The position numbers were made by a program, and so were the translations under genes. Positions 51,501-60,200 of a stretch of DNA of 64,000 nt are shown piece after piece (within the stretch, counting starts at the first letter, position 1; the number at the start of each line of letters is the position of its first letter). This stretch comes from Anas platyrhynchos (lineage: Eukaryota; Chordata; Aves; Anseriformes; Anatidae). Under the pieces are notes generated by a model that had not been told where the DNA came from, ran no database searches, and saw only the letters and a program-made list of their open reading frames with translations. The stretch covers positions 89,711,501 through 89,775,500 of the forward strand of contig NC_092588.1 in assembly GCF_047663525.1 (NCBI RefSeq). The letters run 5' to 3'.

Positions 51501-54500
51501 CTCTGCAACCTCTCTGGGCAGCCTGTGCCAGAGGTCAGTCACTCTCACAGCACAGAAGTGCTTCCTGATGTTCAGACAGCACCTCCTCTGTTTCAGGTCG
51601 TGCCCATTGCTTCTTGTCCTGTCACTGGACACCACTGGAAAGAGCCTGGCTCCCTCCCATGTTTGTTACGGAACAAATACGGAGCTACCACAAGTCAGAG
51701 CAATCAAAGAAAACAGGGAGAGGTGAGGCAGAGCCCTAAATCTGCCTTCATCTAACTGATGTAATCATTGCTTTGTCATAGCAAAGAGGGACAAAATGGC
51801 TTCTGCCTGTAGCAAAGGAGAGATCAGCATTGCCATCCTTTCTGAAAAAAAAAATATATGGCCTGATGACTTCTATTTCATTTTGACATATAGGTTTTGC
51901 AGAGCTTGGATACCGTTTCTCTGCATTTAGAATCTGGACAGCTTTTCAACAGCCTAGGTGAGACACTAAAGAACTACATAATCCAAGCCGAGTTTCCATA
52001 TCCCAGAGGAAAAGGATTTCAGGCAAAGGCAATTGTTCACAGCCCAGTTTACTCTCTCTCCTCCTCTGCTGTCATCCAAGATGTGCTAAATTCAGAGATG
52101 ACTGAAGGAGGGACAGATAAGGCCCATTTTAGGCCCTCTACTGAAAGCAAGTGCATATAAACCATGAGCCATACCAATGCAGGGTCTGCACCACTCTGGG
52201 GGTGCAGCTCACAACATGCCTTAGCTCACATCCACACACGTACATCCCAAGTCCCAAGAGAGTCACTCATCACATAAGTCGTGCAGTAAGCAATGCCTTT
52301 AACTCCTATTTAGGCTCTAGTAAGTTGTGAACTGAGAAGTGGGCTGTGCTGTATTTTTAAGATTCTTGAGTCACCACTCTCTGCTGTGGAGATGTGTCAG
52401 ACTCCAGGGCTTTCTTCATGCACAGAAGCAAGCAGTGATGGCAACTGCTCCTTGAATAAAAGACTTCTTGGTGTCTGGGTGAGGTGGCCAGGGAAGCAGA
52501 GGGGAAGGAAAACAGTCTGAGTGCTATAATGCAGTTGATCAGTTTTGGAGTGAGAAGCCGGAATGTACTGATTCTATTCAATTTGGGTATCATTTTTTTT
52601 CAGGGAGACACTGGGAAGTCCTGCTTTTCTCCACCCCCCAGAATCATCAGGGCATTACATTTAACAAACTTCTCATTAATACAAAGCTGTGGGACACTGG
52701 TGATGTCTCAGGTTTCTGCTACTCATTTCCTAGTGCATATTATAGTTATGATTCTTTAATTTAAGTTTGTTAAATGAAGGCATTGACTAGAAGACATTCT
52801 GTACACTTATTTCCATTTCAGATACCTATTGCATGGTGGGATGGACCATATGACAATCATGTGACAAATCTTTTGTCCACCCTTTAACAAGGAACAGTTA
52901 AAGCAACGCAGAGATACTGGACTAAAACAACTCTCTAGGATTGACAAGCATCAAAATGCCAGCACATGCTCAAACACGATGAAACACTTACTCCTCTGTC
53001 ACTGTCAAAGTAAAGAATATTTCATGACACCTACAAAAGAGAATCCTTAAACAGTTCTTAGTTTTCCATGACTTCTGTAGGGCAAGTTGTGCAAGAAATT
53101 CTGTACCAAAACATCTACGAATTTTATTTTCAGTCAAGTCTACACAGTTTGGCCCAGTAAGCTATGAAAAAGTAGGAGGAACTGCAGAACAGCTTGTGAA
53201 TTCTGTCCATTAATGCTAAAGTTGCCCTTTCTTCCACAGTGAGGAGCAAGCATGTCTTGCAATTAAGGACATGGAGATTGGAAGGTGCAACTCCTGGGCT
53301 CCATTCCAGTCACCGACACAACTCACGATGGCTTTAGCACATCATGTAACTTCTTGGTGAATGCTCTCTCAGTGAGATAGACATGTTCTTATTACTTTAA
53401 GGTCATGTTCAGCAAGCAGTCAGAACTCTACACCTACAGAAACACTCAGCTCAGATTTACCATTCTGCTAATTCTAAGCAAAAAGTACAGCTCAACTGTT
53501 GAATCCCCAGGTGTTTAACAGATCATGCTAAAGGGCTCATGTCTAGCAATTTCCTGCTCCCCTTTCATTTCCCCATTTGCAGGATGCATGCTGACATACG
53601 GACACCCACCTGGTTGTGCAAAGCCGGGGCCCCCTCCTTTATCTTCTTGAGCCCAGGCTCTGCCTTCCCCATAAGGCAGTACACATCCTGACATTTCTTT
53701 CAAGAGGGCTGTTGCAAGACTGTGTATTGAGCACTTTGCAGTTCTGTAACACTTGTCACTGGAGCACTTTGAAGTGCTATTACCAAAAAAAAAAAAAATG
53801 TCTATCAGCTGCTTGTTTCCTTCATGTGCTGTGTGGTGTCTAACCACCCATCATTTCTGCTTTTCAGAACACCTCTACTATGAGGGACCTGTCACACTGG
53901 GGATCAAAGAAATCCCACAGGTAAGATTGCCACAGCTGTGATCTCAAGCAGAAGGGCTTTCTGGATGAGGTGTAGTCCTCTGACCATAAGCAACAGCAGC
54001 AGGATATTACAAGCTTCCCCAGCTGGCACACTGCATCATGGCTAATCTTTGTCAACATGAAATTAAGGGGCTTTGTTTAAAAAGCAACAAAGACACCATT
54101 ATCCAGAGACAGCCAGGCTTTCTTCAAATAGGAGATCCCCTCTACCAGCACTAACTCACACAGACATACAGTTCTTTAGTAGACTTTTCTTCTATTTATC
54201 TTAAACCGGCAACAAACAATGCAGCTTCAAGTGACTCCTGAGAGACTAAAGCTGCAGTTCAACTCACTCCTTGCTGTGCTGAATAATTTGGAGAGTCTCA
54301 TTCATCCTCACAGACTATAAAGGCAATTTGGATAACTATTGCAATTGCATGCATTTCACTGTACATATATAGTTTTAGGTAGAGACAGATTTCTTCTAAG
54401 TTACAAATAAAAGTCCAAGTTATGAGACCAAGAGCACTTTAAGGTTCCACGAGGCAGAGAATAAGAGATGAATTTCTTAGAAGGCTGAGAAAGCAGGCAG

Positions 54501-56534
54501 TGCTTAGGCATTGCTCTTACTGAGTTGCTTGGTTGTCCATTATAGATGCTCTTTACAAGCAGTCTTCACACTCAGCTAGGTCTCCTTCCTAAACCTCAAC
54601 CAAATCACATTGCAAAGCTAGATAGGTTTTAAATGCTGAAAGCAATGTGGTCTGTCATAACCAGGCACAACCACCGCACAGAGGAATACCCAAGCTTGTA
54701 TCACTCAGCATCCTGCTCCAAGAGCAGCTTTTCTAACATACTAATGACACTTCTGTAGTAAAGGCTCTAAAGAAACTTAGACACAGGTCTCCAGACAAGG
54801 AGAAAGCCTTGAAAACATCCACACAGAGCAGCAGAACTCCAATCGTGGGCAAATTAGCTGAATTTGGAGCCAGAAACATTAAGACTGTTCACTATCTTGT
54901 TTTAATAACAATTTTTACCCATGAGGAAATAATTATTCTGGAGAATGAAAAAAATCTAGTCACTAATGAGCAATGGAAATGAGTTATTAAAAACTCACTT
55001 CCATGAATAAAACTATAAACTTTTGGAGAATTAACATGCTTGTGAGAAAGGGAATAGGAAGCCTTCACTGTTAATTAATTGATCAGGCAAATAATGCCAT
55101 TCTTCCATGCAGCAATCAGCTTCTGCTCATTACAGAGAAGTCTCATCTGACCAGCCCAAGGGACCCTTAGACAATCTGTACAGCAATTACAACAAGGCTG
55201 TATTCTCATGAGCATGTTGCCATTGGGCCTCTCTCTAAATTTGGATGTTACACTTAGCTTGATACTCTCTGTGAGGAAAGATGGCAGATATTGCCTTTGA
55301 AATCCCATGGTAAAAGGAGAATGGCAAGGAGCACAATTAATTCTAGCTGTACCTCCTTCTGCTTCACAACCAGAGAAGTCCTGAGCAGGGCAAGAACTTC
55401 CTAAGGTTCAAGGCCAGGAGGCCACTGATGCCAAGTTCTCCGCTTCTGCTGGTTTGCCTACCCCAGGTTTTGCTCCCTTACAAAATCCAGAGAAAACAAA
55501 TGCCACAATGCTAGCAACCCAGCATCGCAGAACAGTTGAGGTTGGAAGGGGCCTCTGGACATCTTGTCTCAGGCTGATCCCCTCCTCAAGCATGGTCACC
55601 TAAAGCACATCACACAAGATCACATCCAGGTGGGTTTTGAATATTTCCAGAGAAGGAGACTCCACACACTCTCCATGCAACTTGTTCCAGTGCTCTGCCA
55701 TGCTCACAGTAAAGAAGTTTTTTTTCAAGAGGATGAAATTTCATTCACCTCTTCTGAATCTCGTAGGTGAGCCTTGGCACCTCCCTGCCCACTGCATCTC
55801 CAGACACCTGGAGAGAGCAGTTATAACCAACACAAAAAAGCCATGGCACCTTTAAGGCTGAGATTTTTGCCCTTCAATACAAGTTCTGTCCCTAAAAAAA
55901 AGATACTAGCATTTACCTCACAATTTGAAGTTAAACTACCACTTGTTTTACTGAATATGAGTTCATCACAGTTTCATCTATACACACATCCCCAAGATGC
56001 CATCTTTTATAGAAATTCATATGCATCAATAATGGTGTACACAGTGAACAAGATCCAAGAAAGAAGGGCCAGACAGACAACTGAGCACCTCTTCCCCTTC
56101 CAGTTACTAAACAGCACAGGCCATACTGTGCTTGCTCACAAGAAACATGAGAAACAATACAGATTTAAATGGAATTTTTATGCATCAAAACATTTCATTT
56201 CCCCCATTGTTTTAATTTTGAACTTGTGCTGTCAGCATTGATATTTCTGAAGAGCATATTTTGGCAGAAACTATGGGCAACTCCTTTACCAGCTGAAACA
56301 TTTGGACAGGAAACATTTCAGAGAAACTTGATGGGAAAAGTATTATTTTGTTTCTAGGAAAATGACTCGTTCATAGAAACTGAAGCAATTATTTACTACT
56401 CGTGGACTAATCTCTTGCTTTGTGTTTGTTTCATACAGGGAGACTACACTGTTTCAGCAAGGCTGACTAATGAAGATCATGTCACTGTTGCTTGTGCTGA
56501 TTTTACTGTGAAAAATTATTTAGATTATTATTAG
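31536..56534 (+). CDS. LY86: LY86 (MD-1, lymphocyte antigen 86), complete five-exon gene
   Basis: Join of 31536-31656, 45934-46020, 47128-47256, 53868-53920 and 56439-56534: 486 nt, 161 codons plus TAG. All introns are GT-AG and the reading frame holds across every junction (phases 1, 1, 1, 0). The protein has a signal peptide (about residues 1-20), then an ML lipid-binding domain to the C terminus. Six cysteines (28, 40, 53, 97, 107, 149) fit the three disulfides of the MD-1/MD-2 family. Family hallmarks include WPTH near the mature N terminus, SCDPQQDF around residue 40, FCGKKKGE around 107 and TVACA around 149. Length matches mammalian LY86 (about 162 residues). From family knowledge, MD-1 is secreted, holds lipid in a beta-cup cavity and binds RP105/CD180 to modulate TLR4/LPS signalling in B cells, macrophages and dendritic cells. 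MD-2 (LY96) is the main alternative, but the WPTH, CDPxQDF and FCG(R/K)(R/K)KGE motifs favour MD-1. Its receptor gene is not in the window. Confidence 0.96.
38055..38071. repeat. Poly-A run
   Basis: About seventeen A in LY86 intron 1; simple sequence. Confidence 0.9.
38431..38602 (+). mobile_element. CR1 LINE fragment in LY86 intron 1, sense orientation
   Basis: This is a clear CR1 3' end: TTTTGCCCAGAGAAGGTGTG, then GGCCAGGCTGGATGGGGCTT, a GGAGGTGTCTCTGCCCATGA block, CCCTTCCAACCCAAACCAGT and a terminal GATTCTATGATC. It looks closer to the CR1 pattern than the other copies, suggesting a younger insertion. It is severely 5'-truncated (about 170 bases) with no reverse transcriptase sequence. 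Confidence 0.92.
39474..39510. repeat. Long uninterrupted poly-T (37 nt) in LY86 intron 1
   Basis: Thirty-seven consecutive T, the longest homopolymer in the window. It may be a mononucleotide microsatellite or the tail of a minus-strand retroposed sequence, but I recognise no source gene beside it. Assembly length is likely unreliable. Confidence 0.95.
42643..42670 (-). repeat. C-rich tract; potential G-quadruplex on the minus strand
   Basis: On the plus strand C-runs of 3, 5, 7 and 6 are separated by T, TCTCT and T. The minus strand therefore has four G-runs with loops of 1, 5 and 1, which satisfies the G3+N1-7 pattern. Confidence 0.85.
43210..43267. repeat. AT-rich low-complexity tract
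   Basis: T-run, A-run, GTATTTCTTTAAAAGTATT, then a run of A. The T and A runs are complementary and could fold, but no known element matches. Confidence 0.75.
43851..43866. repeat. Perfect 16-bp AT palindrome
   Basis: AAATAAATATTTATTT is its own reverse complement and is followed at once by a second, similar AATATTTATT element. It is probably low-complexity AT sequence; cruciform formation is possible but unsupported. Confidence 0.8.
44174..44188. repeat. Poly-A run
   Basis: Fifteen A in LY86 intron 1. A second run of about eighteen A lies at 44418-44435. Confidence 0.9.
45934..46020 (+). CDS. LY86: LY86 coding exon 2: ML domain
   Basis: This exon is 87 nt, enters in phase 1 and ends in phase 1. 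It lies between a good acceptor (polypyrimidine tract then CCTGACAG) and a consensus donor (GTAAGTG). It encodes residues 41-69, beginning DPQQDFAFSIDRC. This is the conserved MD-1 segment that follows the SC of exon 1 and carries Cys53. It is a short exon after a 14.3-kb intron and was identified by splice signals plus family similarity. Confidence 0.95.
   Translation: MPSKTLLSALTVVLMLQPTPLTSELPWS
46021..47127 (+). other. LY86: LY86 intron 2 (1.1 kb)
   Basis: This short intron starts GTAAGTG and ends TGTGTAG. A reading frame of about 118 codons at 46350-46706 has no recognisable similarity and is treated as chance. No repeat was recognised. Confidence 0.85.
47128..47256 (+). CDS. LY86: LY86 coding exon 3: central ML domain with Cys97-Cys107
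   Basis: This exon is 129 nt and encodes residues 70-112. The acceptor is TTTCTGTGTAG and the donor G|GTAATT. It contains IKELYVKADL, which matches the IKEL segment of mammalian MD-1, and the two cysteines (97 and 107) expected to close a hairpin loop. It ends with FCGKKKG. A second GT lies nine bases downstream in frame (see findings). The human protein continues directly as KGEQ, which supports the upstream donor used here. Confidence 0.94.
47257..53867 (+). other. LY86: LY86 intron 3 (6.6 kb)
   Basis: Noncoding, with an antisense CR1 fragment at about 51377-51660. A GAGAGGAAGTT PU.1-like motif lies at about 49256-49266. A small direct repeat of GAGTATAC occurs at 51025-51042. No other gene was seen. 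Confidence 0.85.
51377..51660 (-). mobile_element. CR1 LINE fragment in LY86 intron 3, antisense
   Basis: On the plus strand it begins near ACCACACAATGGTTGATG and runs through GGAAGGGACCTCTGGAGATC, TCTAGTCCAATCCCCCTGCT, CAACCTCTCTGGGCAGCCTG and a CTTCCTGATGTTCAGA block. This is the order of an inverted CR1 3' end. Similarity is high and the copy is about 280 bases. The open frame crossing it (51282-51755) comes from the repeat and is not a gene. Confidence 0.92.
53868..53920 (+). CDS. LY86: LY86 coding exon 4
   Basis: This 53-nt exon lies between the acceptor TTCTGCTTTTCAG and the donor CAG|GTAAGA. It encodes EHLYYEGPVTLGIKEIPQ (residues 113-130). The YYxGPV and IPQG elements are the best conserved part of MD-1 between mammals and birds. 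It ends in phase 0, so skipping it would break the frame. Confidence 0.95.
53921..56438 (+). other. LY86: LY86 intron 4 (2.5 kb)
   Basis: Noncoding, starting GTAAGATT and ending TTTCATACAG. It contains an antisense CR1 fragment at about 55520-55772. A 155-codon frame at 55774-56241 begins just beyond the CR1 and has no recognisable domain. Confidence 0.85.
55520..55772 (-). mobile_element. CR1 LINE fragment in LY86 intron 4, antisense
   Basis: An inverted CR1 3' end: ACAGTTGAGGTTGGAAGGGG, CCTCTGGACATCTTGTCT, ATCACATCCAGGTGGGTTTT, GACTCCACACACTCTCCATG and a TTGTTCCAGTGCTCTG block occur in order. It is more diverged than the intron 3 copy. Short frames across it derive from the repeat. Confidence 0.88.
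56439..56534 (+). CDS. LY86: LY86 coding exon 5: C terminus and stop
   Basis: The acceptor is TTTCATACAG and 31 codons precede TAG. It encodes GDYTVSARL through TVACADFTV and ends KNYLDYY. Cys149 is the partner expected for Cys40 in the family. The last residues differ from the mammalian ending, which has a glycosylation sequon and a terminal MCS; here the tail is rich in Tyr and Asp. Confidence 0.95.
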   Translation, partial: GDYTVSARLTNEDHVTVACADFTVKNYLDYY

Positions 56535-57200
56535 CAACTAAAATAACGTACCCAGACCAATTTCATTAAAGCTACAGATTACCAAAACTATTCAAGCCAA
56601 TTGAATTGCTTGCATGCTGCAATAATTCTGAAGGAAATAATTCCCATATGGTGGTTCTGATGCTGTTCCTCTTTATAATTCAGTTTTCAAGAAGTCAGTA
56701 GACCCTCTAGTGGTAATTTTATCTCTAAATGCACACTGTAGCCCACTTTTTGCTTTTAATACATACAGCTGCAAATAGAAAGCATTTGATACCAACATTC
56801 TGATCTCACGATGAAAATAGGATGAGGCAGAACAGGCGAGAGCCAAAACAGTTTTTGCAGTAAGCTATGGAGGTATCCATTTCTAACACAGGCTAAAGAA
56901 GATTTTCATATGTATTATGTAGTTACACCCCTCAATGCTTTCAATCTTCCCTGAGGCCTGTCTGGAGCCTCTGATTGTATAGATTTTGTTATAACTGCAG
57001 AACAAAAACATGATGAATGTGCCTCTTTTCAGCACTCCATGTCCAGTCATGGTATTGATATTACTTCAGGCTTCAGGACTCTACATGCATTTGTTTGTTC
57101 ATCAATGTTTTTGTGATATGCAAATTGTTCTATTTCTAATCTACGTGCTTATCTTGCTTCTTGATCAATTTGTAATAAAAGAAAATTTTCGTCATGATTC
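56535..57200 (+). other. LY86: LY86 3' UTR with candidate polyadenylation signals
   Basis: An ATTAAA at 56565-56570, 31 bases after the stop, would give a very short 3' UTR. A canonical AATAAA at 57174-57179, preceded by T-rich sequence, would give one of about 650 nt. Which is used cannot be decided from sequence, and both may be. A cluster of overlapping ATTTA motifs follows at 57317-57334. Confidence 0.5.
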
Positions 57201-60200
57201 TGGGATCATTCCAAAATTCAAAAGGGGAAAAAAAAAAAACTACCCACAAACTTGGGAGGGAAAGAGCAACCAAGGGGGAATATTGAAGGAAATAATTTGA
57301 ATGAGCATGTTCCTTTATTTATTTATTTTATTTAATATGAAACATGAGTTATGCTGATACACATTTTATGTCAGCAGAGGACAGACTGTTCTTTGCTTTG
57401 AGCAAAGAGCAGTATGAGAAGTAAACATATCTTATACTACCAGCCACAGCACACCCCCAAACTTCTCATTCCAGGAGCCTCTGCAGCTGGCATAGCTGAT
57501 GGGTAGGTAGATAGCCAAGCACAGGGAAAACACCTGGGCTCAGGAGCTTGGGTTGGAGAATGTGGACCTAGAAACCTGTTTGGGGGACTGGAGAAGTAGG
57601 AGAAGGATCAAAAGTGGGTTTGAATGTTCATTTTGAGAGGTAGGGACATGAATCAGAGCCACATAAGGGTGCTGGAGCTGAGCACAGGTTCACGAGGTAA
57701 TGAGCATGGTGCTGCATGCCTCACCTTAGCACGCTTCACCAAGGGCAGCAGGGGCTGTGGCTCACAGCTGGCCACACAGGAGCTCTGACACACAGTCTCT
57801 GTCCTACACACCCACACGCTTGTGGCACAAATAAATTCCTGAGCAGCAAGAGCATCCCTGCTGCACAGATAACCAACACTGCAGAGCAACCAACAGCTGG
57901 CAGGCAAGGGATAGTCCCTTGCTTCCCTCCTGCACAGTGAAAATCTCACCTGCCATCCCAAAGGTGAGCAAGTCCTTGAGGCCTAACTTGTGTTAGGCAG
58001 GCTCACCTCTGCTGAACATGAACCAGCAAGCGCCACAATATGGGATAAGACAGAACAACATCCTGCGGTTTCAGCCCATTTTTATTAAAGCCTGATTTGG
58101 AGAGGAGAAAAAAATGCTGGAAGTTCCCATTACAGCTTTGTCCACCACTTCCCAGATCAGGATTCAGCTCTAATACACTGATACTCCTTTAGAAGTAGTT
58201 TGTCCAAGTCACCACAGTTGCTACGTTTTATGTTTTCATAACTAATAAAACTGTACCACAACACAGATACAAACTCAGTTTCTCTTCACCTCAATAGTTT
58301 AGGTTCACCTCTCCCTATGATTCCCATATCAGAAGAGACAGACCTTAAGATGAAATGAACAAAGCTGCATTTTAGCAGTAGTACTTGCACAAGAGTCTGC
58401 TTGCTCAGCTCCCTTCCACTGCAACTACAGAACAAAAGCCTGAGTAAAACCCAAATGCCAGCCACCAAGCCTCTTGGTCTTTTTATCTGATGAAAGATTC
58501 ACCAGGTGGAAAACAAACCTGCACTATTCTAAACTCTTATGCTTTAAAAAAAATAAAATAATAAAAAAAATCCCATAATAGCCAAGTTCCTCTTAGTCAA
58601 ATGCGCCATGCTCTGTACACTCCGGAGCAAGCCCAGCCAAACACAGCAAACAAACCAGCCTTTGCCTCCACATGGTGCTCCCCTGGAACCAATGCAGCAG
58701 AAGCAGGAGGTCTCAGCTGCCCAGAAACTGGTAATTTCAACTGGAAGCATCAGACTTCTGCCCTTGAGATCTTCTGTCACTGACCCTTTGATGCCTGAAT
58801 TACTCAAACCCATTACAGAGCCTCAATTCTGGCAGCAGCTGAACAACATTTGCCCCTCCAGCCTCAACTTATTGCTTGAATTCCTGTTTCTCATCAGCAA
58901 CCATTGTGCATGGTCAAGCAACAAAAAAAAGCAGGGCTCATCTTCCTTGATCCCAGAACAGCTAATGAACTCCTTGCTATCCCGGCAGGCTTGTGCTGTA
59001 GTCACACTGTCACACCTGAATTCGAACACACTTGACAGTCACTGCGGTTACCTTTTCTGAAATAGCTCAAAAAGCTTAATAAGGGCACTGCAGCAACATC
59101 CAGATACTGAATATAGCTCAGCTGTGCAAGGGTGAGATATCCTCCAGGGGTTTGCAGCCCAAGCAAGTAGGCAGCTGAGTTTTGCAGAAACAAGCACCCG
59201 AGTACTTCTAGCCAGCTCTCCTTGAGGACACAGGGAAGGTAAAGCACAAAGTTATCTTTATTCTCATGTAGTGAACTATGACAAAGGATCTGCCTGGAAT
59301 ATGGACCTGTCTTTTTAGTGGATTCTTCTGAATTAGCCTTCCTCCCAGGACTGACGAATGCCTCAGTGAGAGGGAGAGGACAGGATCCTGAGCCCCAGGA
59401 GCTCCCACAGGGCTCAGGCAAACACAATGATCAGCATGCCACAAATATATTCAATAATCAGCTAAAGCCTAGATGAAACAGCTACCAGTGTTTCCACAAG
59501 TCACGCACAGCCTTGTCAGAGACTTCAGCCATGCTTGTACTTTCCAGAGCATCGTAGCAGGCAAAGTTCAGGGTTGTCAGACATGAATAGAGCACCCAAC
59601 ACTCTAAGAGAGCATACCCATAGGTGAGCAGAAAGGTCTACCCATAACTCTAGCTCTCACCCACCCAGCCTCATTACGTGGCTGTACACTGCAGAAACCC
59701 CCCTTCCTGCACAGCAGGAGGACAGGATGCCCCTCCAGGAAAGCCCTCTGCCAGACTTGGAGCACGTGTCAGTGTTCAAGCAGCCGTGAACAGGAAAACC
59801 TCATGTGATGATGTGATGGATGCAGCATCTTCCTCACATGACGAGAGCTGGCTGTGGAAGATAAGAGGACAGAAAGTCACATGCAGTCCCCTGGGACAAA
59901 GAGGTTTCCCTCTATGCTCCGCCAGCCTTCCAGATTGCTGTATTCTCCCCCCCCATACCCACACCTCCAAGAAGGCCCCCCGGAATATTATGACCCTGAC
60001 CTAACTCCGTCTAGCTAACATAAAGCTATTTAAAAATAAGAATTGTATAAATGTGCATTATACATGTAATGCAATCCTCTACAGACTAACACTTACAGGG
60101 TTAACTCTTCCCTTAGCACTCCTGAGCTCTCTTCTTTGGGACAGGGACTACATGGCTCTCGAGGGCTGTCCTGCCCCAGTAAGAAAAGCCATCACATGAG

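Noticed and set aside
51282-51755. 157-codon plus-strand frame in LY86 intron 3
   Set aside because: It runs across the antisense strand of a CR1 fragment. The peptide is a translation of repeat sequence.
31536-56534. Assignment of the gene as MD-2 (LY96) rather than MD-1
   Set aside because: The WPTH, SCDPQQDF and FCGKKKGE motifs and the cysteine spacing match LY86.
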